Assembly (NCBI GenBank): GCA_002389265.1
Contig: DGOD01000266.1
Span: 1-11,398, forward strand
Length of the DNA: 11,398 nucleotides
From: Gammaproteobacteria bacterium UBA4475
Lineage (GTDB): Bacteria > Pseudomonadota > Gammaproteobacteria > Pseudomonadales > Azotimanducaceae
Direction of reading: 5' to 3'
Part shown: positions 1-6,479 of the stretch, one piece after another
Layout of the letters: each line of letters opens with the position of its first letter
Numbering within the stretch: position 1 is the stretch's first letter
Notes under the pieces: generated by a model
What the model was told of the DNA's origin: nothing
Seen by the model: the letters and a program-made list of their open reading frames with translations, nothing else
Databases searched by the model: none
Translations under genes and position numbers: made by a program

Positions 1-221
1 TTCTGAATTCCAGCCCATCGACTACGCATGGTTGACGGTCGCGATCGGCCGAGGTTCGGATTCTAAAGACATATCGCCGAATTTCTGAGCCCAAATAATC
101 CAGCTCGTGAAGGAAACGGGTGATAGAGGTAATTACGGGCAACCCCCAGGGATGACGATACTTTTCTGAAGGTTGAAAAAGGGTGATTATTCTTACTAAC
201 CGCAAGATTTCTCAAAGACTT

Positions 222-255
222 GGTCTTACCCCCGGTCTTACCCCCGGTCTTACCC
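222..255. repeat. 12-bp tandem repeat, three copies
   Basis: The unit GGTCTTACCCCC occurs at 222-233 and 234-245, and a third copy (GGTCTTACCC) at 246-255 lacks the last two C residues. Related words (GATCTTAC near 276, AGTCTTAA near 287, and a doubled CCTGGAT near 261-277) follow at once. Seen in sequence: near-perfect head-to-tail repetition. Inference: runs of GTCTTACC-type words are often seen around REP-associated or Y1-transposase (RAYT) elements, so this could be a remnant of a mobile element's flank. No transposase is present, so that reading is weak. Confidence 0.75.
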
Positions 256-368
256 GATACCCTGGATTTTCCTGGATCTTACGAGAAGTCTTAAAACACT
301 AATCTTGTTTAAGGTTACGAATTATATGCTATTTTATTCCTTACTGAATAATTCTAGCCTTTAAAACA

Positions 369-385
369 GCGGACTGTCCCTCCGC
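369..385 (-). terminator. weak terminator-like hairpin
   Basis: GCGGA at 369-373 and TCCGC at 381-385 can pair across a 7-nt loop. Read on the minus strand, the stem is followed by TGTTTTAA, a poor U-tract. It lies about 220 nt downstream of the last leftward gene and could end that transcript. The stem is only 5 bp and the T-run is broken, so the call is tentative. Confidence 0.25.
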
Positions 386-433
386 CAAATATCAATATAA
401 ATCAATAAGTTATAATAATCTTCTGGCCGAGTG

Positions 434-460
434 TACTGTCGCGTGTACAGTATCTACTGT
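434..460. repeat. inverted repeat with three TACTGT half-sites
   Basis: TACTGT (434-439) and ACAGTA (447-452) form a 19-bp interrupted palindrome with a 7-nt spacer, and a further TACTGT follows at 455-460. A second overlapping inverted pair, TGTAC (432-436) and GTACA (445-449), shares the same bases. It resembles a LexA box (CTGT-N8-ACAG), but the spacer is one base short. It may be an operator for an unknown regulator. No intact gene starts immediately beside it, so the function is unknown. Confidence 0.45.
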
Positions 461-515
461 TACGACCCACATAAATCAGCCTCCATGCACTTTTAAGATC
501 ATCGCTATCGATAAC

Positions 516-599
516 TCAATACCGAGTTCTAGCGAGACAAGTAGGGCCCTTCTCGCCATCGATCACTGCCACGAACTTCCCTGCCTCAATTTTCAGCAT
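516..599 (-). pseudogene. short remnant resembling host-attachment protein N-terminus
   Basis: Just downstream of the last leftward gene, a minus-strand ATG at 597-599 opens a 27-codon frame reading MLKIEAGKFVAVIDGEK and ending at TGA 516-518. The first 17 residues resemble the start of the host-attachment protein family (Pfam Host_attach), which characteristically begins with a hydrophobic strand followed by DGEKAL. Removing a single G in the GGGCCC at 544-549 would read DGEKALLVSLELG and extend to a stop near 480, which suggests a frameshift. Even then the product is far shorter than the usual 130-150 residues. The assignment rests on a short motif remembered from the family and is tentative. 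It could instead be a chance ORF. Confidence 0.3.
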
Positions 600-602
600 A
601 GT

Positions 603-1148
603 TCACTTCCCCATTCTTGCCTCAAAAGAGGCTCGCCAGTCAGCCATGTTTTGAAACTCCGGCTCACCCTCAATCATCGCTTTCGTTTGCGCCTCGATAG
701 CTTCGTCGGCTTGGTCAAGATTAAATCCCTTGGCAAAAGGTTGCGCGACATGAAAAGGTGTATCGACGAAACATTCGAGACCATTTCCCTCAGGATCGCT
801 GAAATAGAGGGACCAGGCATTACCGTGGCAGATAGGCAAAATAGGATCGATACCCGCAGAGATTAACTTAGTATGGAGAATCCGCAGGCTATCCAAACTA
901 TCGGTTCGAAAGGCCAAATGGTCGGCTAAAACAAATCCCCTCTCAGATGACTCAGCCCCCTCGACCAGAACAATCTGATGATGATTGTCGGGATCTTGAC
1001 TGATGAACGCCAAGTTAGTTCCGCCTGGGACTTCGCCCTGGTTGGTGACGTGAAATCCGAGAACATCGCGATAAAAATCAAGCGCTACATCCAATCGCGT
1101 GACCTGAAGCGTCGCGTGCGCAAGCCTAAGTTGGGGTACCTTTGTCAT
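603..1148 (-). CDS. single-domain VOC protein, probable extradiol dioxygenase-like
   Basis: This 181-residue cytosolic protein belongs to the vicinal oxygen chelate (glyoxalase / bleomycin-resistance / extradiol dioxygenase) superfamily. It has two beta-alpha-beta-beta-beta modules. The first begins at about residue 8 (LAHATLQVTRLDVALDFYRD) and the second near residue 75 (ADHLAFRTDSLDSL). His11, His77 and Glu125 (in DPEGNGLECFVD) stand where a 2-His-1-Glu metal triad is expected, so it should bind a divalent metal. The C-terminal tail of about 45 residues, rich in W, F and E, matches single-domain VOC proteins annotated as biphenyl-2,3-diol-dioxygenase-like. The ATG is preceded by GAGGA at 8-nt spacing. 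It is the last gene of the leftward string, 34 nt after the GST. Ring cleavage is inferred from the triad and context. Glyoxalase or isomerase activity remains possible. Confidence 0.85.
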   Translation of the reverse strand: MTKVPQLRLAHATLQVTRLDVALDFYRDVLGFHVTNQGEVPGGTNLAFISQDPDNHHQIVLVEGAESSERGFVLADHLAFRTDSLDSLRILHTKLISAGIDPILPICHGNAWSLYFSDPEGNGLECFVDTPFHVAQPFAKGFNLDQADEAIEAQTKAMIEGEPEFQNMADWRASFEARMGK

Positions 1149-1182
1149 AGAAAAGTCCTCGAAAATGTCTTCATTTATCTTC

Positions 1183-1953
1183 TTACTGATTGTCGTGCCA
1201 TCTCTGAAAATCTCGAGCTAAAGAATGCCGAAATAGTCGAGTGAAATGGCGATAAATCGTAGCGCCAACTCTTACCCCAAGAGAACCTGCTGCAAGCTCC
1301 GTCTTGAAGGCCGATCTTTGACGCAACCGAGAGAGATAGTGTCGCAGGCTCTGATGAAGGCGAAACGGGTATCCTGCCAAGTCGAGACGATGCAGCGTGA
1401 TGAACCAGGATATGTCAGCTAGCGTTATCCTCTCGCCTAGCAAGTAGTGTTTGCTTTCAAGCATACGTTCTAGTTCAGTCAACGCGCTGTGAAACCGACC
1501 GAGAAAAGCCAGGCTTTCGTCGAAAGCAGGCGCGTGATTGTCTAAATCAGGTGCAAGATAAGTAAACGTAACCACTCGAAGATCCTGATGAAGTTGTTCT
1601 TCCAGCTTCATCAATGAACTCAGCGTCTTTTTCTCAGCATCAGTTGTGGGGAGAAATGAACCTTCTCGAGCAAATGTCTGATCTAGATACTGGATGATGT
1701 CGTTGCTCTCTACATGGACTGCGCCATCGTGAATCAGTACGGGCACCTGGCCTCGAGCATTGATACCAAGGTACCAATCAGATCGTTGCGCTCCTCGCAT
1801 GAGATTCACAGGGTGAGAATAAAAATTGATCCCTAGTTCGCGCATAAGGATTCGCACTTTCTGTGAACAGGACGAATGATCGTAATGGAATAAGTGTAGG
1901 CCACGCCATTGAGTCACTTCGCGCGTTTTAATCATGGCGTCATCGATTTGCAT
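1183..1953 (-). CDS. glutathione S-transferase family protein
   Basis: Soluble cytosolic GST of 256 residues. The N-terminal thioredoxin-fold domain (about 20-95) shows SSCSQKVR (27-34) at the active-site helix start, the GQVPVL loop with the conserved cis-proline (Pro71), and the glutathione gamma-glutamyl contact Glu82-Ser83. The all-helical C-terminal domain includes the N-capping motif GERITLADISW. Words such as SDWYLGINARGQVPVL resemble LigF beta-etherase and PcpC-type GSTs, so roles could be ether cleavage, reductive dehalogenation, or cis-trans isomerisation of a ring-cleavage product as in maleylpyruvate or maleylacetoacetate isomerases. Sequence alone does not decide. The frame stays open upstream to 2028, but the ATG at 1953 is preferred: it has GAGGT five bases upstream and overlaps the FAH gene end by 14 nt. 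A later ATG at 1935 lacks a ribosome binding site. Confidence 0.85.
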   Translation of the reverse strand: MQIDDAMIKTREVTQWRGLHLFHYDHSSCSQKVRILMRELGINFYSHPVNLMRGAQRSDWYLGINARGQVPVLIHDGAVHVESNDIIQYLDQTFAREGSFLPTTDAEKKTLSSLMKLEEQLHQDLRVVTFTYLAPDLDNHAPAFDESLAFLGRFHSALTELERMLESKHYLLGERITLADISWFITLHRLDLAGYPFRLHQSLRHYLSRLRQRSAFKTELAAGSLGVRVGATIYRHFTRLFRHSLARDFQRWHDNQ

Positions 1954-2908
1954 CACGTACCTCGTTGACTTGGGTACCGAAGCGCCTGACGCCGTCTCGA
2001 CTTGTGAGGCTAAGCTCCAATTTGTCACCAGGCTGCAGATAACGAATCCCTTGCTGAGATTTCACTAATTTCTCTTTTCGTTTCTTGTCATTACTGAAGT
2101 TCAGGAAGATCGCCATAGCGACTCTCAAATTGGCATTCAGAATGACGCCGCCGGGTGTACCCGTGAGCAGCAAATCGCCAAGGTTAACGTCAGTAAAGGA
2201 CGCCAGTTCGGTTAAAGTTTCCTCGGGCTTGAAAATCAGTTGATCGGTCGTCGCATCCTGTCTGACCTCTTCGTTTAGCTTGAGAGTCAGCCTAAGCTCA
2301 GAGAGCAGCTCAAGTTCACCGGCATCAATCAGATAAAGAATCGGGCCAACCGGGCAAAAGGTACGCTGCCCCTTCCCCTTGAACCACTGCAACATGGGCG
2401 CTCCAAACATGAAGTCCCTCGCAGAGACATCATTCGCTAACGTAAATCCACCCACGTAATCGAGAAGATTATCAGTGGTAACCTGCGTATGCGCAGGTAA
2501 GTCTCGCCTAAGAACAAGAGCCAGTTCGATCTCGTAATCCAAAAGCGCGCACCCGGATGGTCGCAAGATAGTGTCATATGGACCGCACAACGCAGAGGGC
2601 GGCTTCGGAAAAATAAGGTTCAGTCCTTTCCCCGCCTTAATACCTCCTTCTTCCTGGTGAGATGCATAGTTCAGCCCTTGACAAAAGATCTGAATATCCG
2701 AAGTGATGGGAGACTGAAGATTAGCCTTCGAGTATGAAACACGCTCCAGATCCTTAACATCAAACGCTTTCGGATCTAGAAAGTAATGGGTCATTAGCTC
2801 GCGGTGCGAAGGATAGTTTTCTCCCAGCAGCGCGACTTCTTGCTCCAAAACGACCCCCCATACCAGCGCCTCATCGGGTCTCTTAACTCTGACAATCGAT
2901 AAACCCAT
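1940..2908 (-). CDS. fumarylacetoacetate hydrolase (FAH) family protein, cytosolic
   Basis: This 322-residue enzyme has the FAH / 2-hydroxyhepta-2,4-diene-1,7-dioate isomerase fold. Family members hydrolyse, hydrate, isomerise or decarboxylate 2-oxo or acylpyruvate-type products of aromatic ring cleavage using Mg2+ or Mn2+. Visible signatures are the NYxxH motif (Asn80-Tyr81...His84), the metal ligands Glu126 and Glu128 in LLDYEIELALVL, Asp160 in ANDVSARDF, the WFKGKG segment, and LLLTGTPGGV near the C-terminal third. A stretch rich in K, R and N (roughly residues 260-290, NFSNDKKRKEKLVKSQQG) sits just before the final strand and seems to be an insertion. There is no signal peptide. The ATG has GAGGA just upstream. 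It lies 48 nt after the sulfatase and overlaps the GST by 14 nt. The exact substrate is not determinable. Confidence 0.9.
   Translation of the reverse strand: MGLSIVRVKRPDEALVWGVVLEQEVALLGENYPSHRELMTHYFLDPKAFDVKDLERVSYSKANLQSPITSDIQIFCQGLNYASHQEEGGIKAGKGLNLIFPKPPSALCGPYDTILRPSGCALLDYEIELALVLRRDLPAHTQVTTDNLLDYVGGFTLANDVSARDFMFGAPMLQWFKGKGQRTFCPVGPILYLIDAGELELLSELRLTLKLNEEVRQDATTDQLIFKPEETLTELASFTDVNLGDLLLTGTPGGVILNANLRVAMAIFLNFSNDKKRKEKLVKSQQGIRYLQPGDKLELSLTSRDGVRRFGTQVNEVRDANR
1959..1963 (-). promoter_or_regulatory. ribosome binding site deciding the GST start
   Basis: Minus-strand GAGGT lies five bases before the ATG at 1951-1953, inside the 3' end of the FAH-family gene. It supports a 256-residue GST over the longer (start 2028) and shorter (start 1935) alternatives and suggests translational coupling to the upstream gene. 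Confidence 0.6.
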
Positions 2909-2956
2909 ACATCCTCAGCAATAGTAATCGTTAACCTTCATCAACCCGAAATCCCA

Positions 2957-4594
2957 TTAACTCGCTCCCGAAGAATCGTTCAGCGCATAACTGCGTCGGC
3001 TCGAATAACAGCGACCATCATCAATTCCAATTTCAATATCTATCAGGTTATTTAGGCGTTCATTCAGCTCCAGGATGAGGTCTTTGTAATCTGCGCTTTT
3101 TGACGCCAGATTCCTGAGCTCGTCTGGATCACTCAGCGTGTCATAAAGCTCGAGTTCATTGTGTTCGGCTAATGTGGCCCAGTCTTTTGGCTGATGATGC
3201 TGATTCGGCTTGAAGTAACGAGCGAACTTATATCGACCATCAGCGATACCCCGAAAGCACGCATACTTGGACAAAGACTGCCCTGCAGCCATTTGAAGCT
3301 TTTCTTCATCTGTGAACTCGCCTCGAACTTGCCCTCTAAACAAGGTTTCAACAAAGTCGACGTCCCAAGCCAGCGAGGCCGTGTAATTCATCAGCATGCC
3401 TCGCTGATCGCGTTCTGTTGGACTACCTTGGAGGGCAGACGCTAGCGACACGCCCTTCAAATCGGGCCAACGATCACTGGTATCACCCGTTCTCGCGCCA
3501 CAGATTGCCAACAATGTGGGAATCAAATCGACAGAAGTACCCAGCAAATCGGTTTCGGTAGCGTCCTTGATATCGGGATGCGAGATGAAGCAAGAAACCC
3601 CTACATTTTCTTTGTATGCCGAGGCGCCCTTTTGGCGCATACCATGAGCCCCCGCCATCTCGCCGTGATCCGAAGTAAATAAGACGATGGTGCGGTCGGC
3701 TTCACCCGATGCCTCTAGCGCGTCAAGAACCTGGCCAATATGAATATCAACATCTCGAATGCAGTTGTAGTAATAGTTTCTGTAGATCCTCCATGCCTCT
3801 TTATCTTCAAGAGGAAGCTTTCCGTACATAATGTCTGCCAAACGTTGATCTTCCCTGTGAGCGCTCGGCTTTTCATCTAACGAAGCCGCAAAGTTCGGAG
3901 GTAAAGGTAAGTCCAACCAACCCCGATAAGGTTCAGCGAAGGGAGCGGGCAGCATGGGCGCTACGCGGACAGGGTCCAGGCGCTCTCCCGCCATGGTTCC
4001 TGTCGCATCAAAGAACATGACGTCATGGGGATTAATAAAATTGACGCTGAGAAGCCAAGGTGGATCATCTTTACTTAGACCAGGTTTTCGACCACTTCGA
4101 CCCAACAACCAGTTCGCGGCATCAGCTGCAATCGCCCCGTCATGCATGAATCCGTCCCACGCCAAACCATGGTGATCGCCGTCATAGGTGTACTCATTGA
4201 AACCCCATGGCGCCAAGGCATCCGAGGTCACAGGAAATCGTTGTTGGTCGAAATCAATTCCATCATTGAGATGAGAGAGATGCCATTTACCCTTATAAAC
4301 CGTGTAGTAACCGAGCTCGCTAAACATCGAGCCCATCGTAGGCATCGTTCTCGGTAGCTCAGGATGAGGTGGCACATTAGGGTTAACGAACATGCGGGTG
4401 TGTTGGGTGTGTTGCCCAGAATAAATGACCGATCTCGAGGGCCCGCAGGGCGTCGAGTTGACTTGGAATTTACGGAATGCCACCGAGCGAGCGAGTAAGC
4501 GCTCGTGGCCCGGGAGCTCGAGCTGACTTGGAAAATCTACCCACGAATGCTCTTGATCAGTCGTGATCATGAGGATATTGAATGGCTTAGTCAC
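2957..4594 (-). CDS. type I sulfatase (alkaline phosphatase superfamily), cytosolic
   Basis: A 545-residue hydrolase of the formylglycine-dependent sulfatase family, which removes sulfate from organic sulfate esters. Cys50 in STPCGPSRS fits the C-x-P-x-R signature, where the Cys is converted to formylglycine. Metal and catalytic residues are visible as Asp13 (MITTDQ), Lys103 and His105 (KGKWHLSH) and Asp309-His310 (FTSDHGEMAGAHG). The usual second Asp at the N-terminal metal site is Gln14, as in choline-sulfatase and phosphonate-monoester-hydrolase-like members. There is no signal peptide, so the protein is predicted cytosolic and depends on a maturase (FGE or anSME) not encoded in this window. 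The start is GTG (4592-4594), preceded by GAGAGGG. It lies 68 nt after the two-domain VOC gene. Aryl sulfate is the favoured substrate from context. Phosphonate or phosphate monoester activity is an alternative. Confidence 0.9.
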   Translation of the reverse strand: MTKPFNILMITTDQEHSWVDFPSQLELPGHERLLARSVAFRKFQVNSTPCGPSRSVIYSGQHTQHTRMFVNPNVPPHPELPRTMPTMGSMFSELGYYTVYKGKWHLSHLNDGIDFDQQRFPVTSDALAPWGFNEYTYDGDHHGLAWDGFMHDGAIAADAANWLLGRSGRKPGLSKDDPPWLLSVNFINPHDVMFFDATGTMAGERLDPVRVAPMLPAPFAEPYRGWLDLPLPPNFAASLDEKPSAHREDQRLADIMYGKLPLEDKEAWRIYRNYYYNCIRDVDIHIGQVLDALEASGEADRTIVLFTSDHGEMAGAHGMRQKGASAYKENVGVSCFISHPDIKDATETDLLGTSVDLIPTLLAICGARTGDTSDRWPDLKGVSLASALQGSPTERDQRGMLMNYTASLAWDVDFVETLFRGQVRGEFTDEEKLQMAAGQSLSKYACFRGIADGRYKFARYFKPNQHHQPKDWATLAEHNELELYDTLSDPDELRNLASKSADYKDLILELNERLNNLIDIEIGIDDGRCYSSRRSYALNDSSGAS

Positions 4595-4662
4595 ACCACC
4601 CTCTCAATAAGCCTTCCTGGCCCGTTTTTGCGCTCACTACCTCTGCCTCATACAGGTTCTGA

Positions 4663-5673
4663 TCATGCTTTTTTCGCCATTGATCTCGCTTTCAATAGAC
4701 GAAACAGATTTTTCACGACCTTGAAGTTCCAACGGGCAATCAAGAACGCGGGCGTCGGTTCTGGCCCCCAATAATCCTTCATGTCAGCCAATTGACAGTC
4801 TTGAGCCTGGTGTTTGTTATTGAGCAGATCAGTATCGGTCCAATGCTCGTGAATCAATCCAAAAGGACTCTTCCAGTAATCAAAAATCTGCCCACCCAAT
4901 AAATGTCGCCCAATGCCCCAAACATGCTTGTAGGCGCCACCTTTGAGGTGATCATGCCCTGACATCAAGTCGTCCAAGTTACTGACTTCGAAAGCGACGT
5001 GCTGAACCCTCGTACGTTCATCAAGCGCCCACTGAAAACCAATGACATGATGATCAACATACGTTTCTGAGCGATCGAGCCGAGCGAAAATCATTTGAGG
5101 CGATTGATCGGGCAATCGAACAGCATCGGAAATCATCAATCCAAAATACTTGTGGTACCAGTCGAAGAGCCCTGCAGGGTCAGCGCTTTCCAGGACGAGG
5201 TGGCCCAAGCGCTTCACTCGAGAAGCCCCTTGCTCAATTCTCGGGAGCTCGCCCTCGCGCGACCTCAGACCATCCATATTGAAGGCATGCGGTAGCGCTG
5301 GATTCAGCGCTTCCCCGGAATTTTGACCCCAGACAACCTCAACCGTCATGCCTGCCGGGTCGACTAATCGAACCAAGTAACCTCCAGCGGGATCACCGGA
5401 CGCCTCAACAGGAGACGCGCCCTCTAACCTCGATAATGTCTCGAGATCCTCATAAGACGCGGCTTCAAAAGCGATCGCTTCCACGCCTCCCCTGCCTTCA
5501 CCTAACACATAGCAGGGGGGGTCTGGGTCAGTTCCTCGATAGTAGATCCGCTCCGCTGAACGATACTGAACCTGAAGACCAAACCTTTCTAAAAAGCGCT
5601 CCGCATCCCCGAAGTCTGGCGCGCCCACACGCACGTACGCGAGTCTTTGTACTTTCGCAACCGGTTCTGTCAT
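4663..5673 (-). CDS. two-domain VOC protein, probable extradiol ring-cleavage dioxygenase
   Basis: This 336-residue protein has two VOC domains, the architecture of type I extradiol dioxygenases such as BphC. The N-terminal domain (about 8-116) looks structural and ends DPAGMTVEVVWG. The C-terminal domain (about 152-282) carries the predicted Fe(II) ligands His158 (LGHLVLES), His225 (VQHVAFEV) and Glu276 (GLIHEHWTDTD). The block GRHLLGGQIFDYWKSPFG near 255-272 is typical of VOC proteins close to 2,3-dihydroxybiphenyl 1,2-dioxygenase. Its C-terminal tail of about 50 residues is basic and extends past the fold. It would cleave a catechol-type diol adjacent to the hydroxyls. It is the first enzyme gene after the TetR regulator, 48 nt downstream of it. 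GAGGA lies about 10 nt before the ATG. The substrate is unknown. Confidence 0.85.
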   Translation of the reverse strand: MTEPVAKVQRLAYVRVGAPDFGDAERFLERFGLQVQYRSAERIYYRGTDPDPPCYVLGEGRGGVEAIAFEAASYEDLETLSRLEGASPVEASGDPAGGYLVRLVDPAGMTVEVVWGQNSGEALNPALPHAFNMDGLRSREGELPRIEQGASRVKRLGHLVLESADPAGLFDWYHKYFGLMISDAVRLPDQSPQMIFARLDRSETYVDHHVIGFQWALDERTRVQHVAFEVSNLDDLMSGHDHLKGGAYKHVWGIGRHLLGGQIFDYWKSPFGLIHEHWTDTDLLNNKHQAQDCQLADMKDYWGPEPTPAFLIARWNFKVVKNLFRLLKARSMAKKA

Positions 5674-5721
5674 CGCCTCGGCTTCCTCATCCTTTGCTCG
5701 CTCGGAACGTTTCCGGCGTCA

Positions 5722-6366
5722 TCAATCAACCTCTAAATGCAGGTCAAAGACCGCCGCAACTGTCTTCTGTGCTTTTTTTGTGGGAACACCAAGCACCCTA
5801 AGCACAGCATCACAAGTATGCTTAATGGTTACATCGCACATTGCGGGATCGACCCGCCGACCCACGTTGATGAGCGCGAGTATCTGATTAATTAGCAAGA
5901 GATCTACGGTTACTGAAAAATGCCCCTGTTGTGTACCCAATTCGAGGTCCTTCCTCAGATACGCAACGGCCGAGGACTGCAGCTCTGGGACCATGAAGAC
6001 ACCCTCTAACAGCACGTTAAGCCACTCCGCCTGTTGTCTAACCGTCCGAAGCAACCTCGCCGTCGCCAATGCAACACGCGTTGGCCCATGCGTGATGCTC
6101 TCCATGTCGTCATTAATCCGCTTCGTCAATTCGATGGCGAGCTCTGTGGCAACGTCACGCAGAAGCTCATCCTTTGTTTGGTAGTAGTTGTAAAAGGTGC
6201 CGTTGGCTAGCTTGGCTCGGTCGGTAATGTCCCTGATTTTGGCGCCAGAAAAACCCTTCTCTGCGAAAACGCTCACCGCGCTGTCCAACAAGACACCACG
6301 AGTACGTTCGCGCTTCCTAGCGCCCATCGCTCTGTCTCTAAAAAGCTGAGCCTTCGCTGAGTTCAT
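5722..6366 (-). CDS. TetR-family transcriptional regulator
   Basis: A 214-residue regulator with the N-terminal TetR DNA-binding domain. After a basic arm (RKRERTR, 17-23) come the helices LLDSAVSVFAEKGF and IRDITDRAKLANGTFYNYY (about 44-62, the helix-turn-helix with the signature recognition helix), then TKDELL. The remainder is the all-helical, ligand-binding and dimerisation domain, which is variable and gives no ligand clue. It is transcribed away from the FAD monooxygenase gene across a 113-nt region with two inverted repeats, and it heads the leftward operon. This is the usual arrangement for a self-regulating repressor controlling both directions. The ATG has a very strong AAGGAGG upstream. 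An in-frame ATG at codon 14 (6325-6327) is possible but has less support. Confidence 0.92.
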   Translation of the reverse strand: MNSAKAQLFRDRAMGARKRERTRGVLLDSAVSVFAEKGFSGAKIRDITDRAKLANGTFYNYYQTKDELLRDVATELAIELTKRINDDMESITHGPTRVALATARLLRTVRQQAEWLNVLLEGVFMVPELQSSAVAYLRKDLELGTQQGHFSVTVDLLLINQILALINVGRRVDPAMCDVTIKHTCDAVLRVLGVPTKKAQKTVAAVFDLHLEVD

Positions 6367-6376
6367 AAAAGCTTGG

Positions 6377-6383
6377 CCTCCTT
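6377..6383 (-). promoter_or_regulatory. strong ribosome binding site of the tetR gene
   Basis: Minus-strand AAGGAGG lies 10 nt before the ATG at 6364-6366. Its upstream end touches the TTCCGAATTCGGAA palindrome by two bases, so a protein bound there could also affect transcription through the leader. Confidence 0.7.
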
Positions 6384-6395
6384 CCGAATTCGGAA
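6382..6395. promoter_or_regulatory. perfect 14-bp palindrome, candidate TetR operator
   Basis: TTCCGAATTCGGAA is a perfect palindrome located between the regulator gene and the divergent promoter, in the leader of the tetR gene. Size, symmetry and position suit an operator for the adjacent TetR protein. Binding is inferred, not shown. Confidence 0.5.
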
Positions 6396-6409
6396 AGTTA
6401 GCGAATTAT

Positions 6410-6439
6410 TTGACAGACTGCAAGAAAATTGAGAATACT
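6410..6439 (+). promoter_or_regulatory. sigma70-like promoter for the rightward operon
   Basis: A perfect -35 hexamer TTGACA (6410-6415) is followed after 18 bp by AATACT (6434-6439), which matches four of six bases of TATAAT. Transcription would begin near 6446, giving a leader of about 34 nt before the GTG at 6480. The -10 lies inside an inverted repeat, which suggests repression. No equally good promoter was seen for the leftward direction. Confidence 0.5.
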
Positions 6440-6443
6440 CTCA
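6430..6443. promoter_or_regulatory. inverted repeat over the -10, candidate operator
   Basis: TGAGA (6430-6434) and TCTCA (6439-6443) flank four bases whose central two are TA. The repeat covers the predicted -10 of the rightward promoter, so a bound repressor would block RNA polymerase. Its half-sites differ from those of the palindrome at 6382-6395. The two may bind different proteins, or only one may be functional. Confidence 0.4.
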
Positions 6444-6479
6444 TTTTTTTAAACCAAACGAGTCCAGAGAAGTCCAATT

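Larger units (their letters stand above)
1..515. other. gene-poor left flank
   Basis: No intact gene can be supported here. The first 88 bases have a plus-strand frame open from the left edge (28 codons, stop TGA at 86-88). A minus-strand frame is open from 211 to the left edge (about 70 codons) with no ATG and no good ribosome binding site. Neither translation is recognised. From about 285 to 420 the DNA is clearly AT-rich. The short repeats and hairpins described separately are the only structure seen. The stretch may be a boundary or decayed zone beyond the end of the leftward operon. Confidence 0.5.

Noticed and set aside
2..211. Minus-strand frame open to the left edge, about 70 codons, including LDYLGSEIRRYVFRIRTSAD
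   Set aside because: It has no ATG, only a TTG with no convincing ribosome binding site. The translation is not recognised, and an open stretch of this length is expected by chance among six frames.
222..255. CRISPR array
   Set aside because: The 12-bp units are contiguous with no spacers and far too short for CRISPR repeats.
434..452. LexA box
   Set aside because: The spacer between CTGT and ACAG is seven bases, whereas the gammaproteobacterial LexA site needs eight. Kept only as an unassigned inverted repeat.
1183..2028. Longer 281-residue GST start at 2028
   Set aside because: The extra 25 residues overlap the FAH gene by 89 nt and look unlike a GST N-terminus. The ATG at 1953 has a good ribosome binding site.
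5436..5801. Plus-strand 121-codon frame
   Set aside because: It lies antisense over the start of the two-domain VOC gene and the end of the tetR gene, with unremarkable low-complexity composition and no domain. It is a shadow frame.
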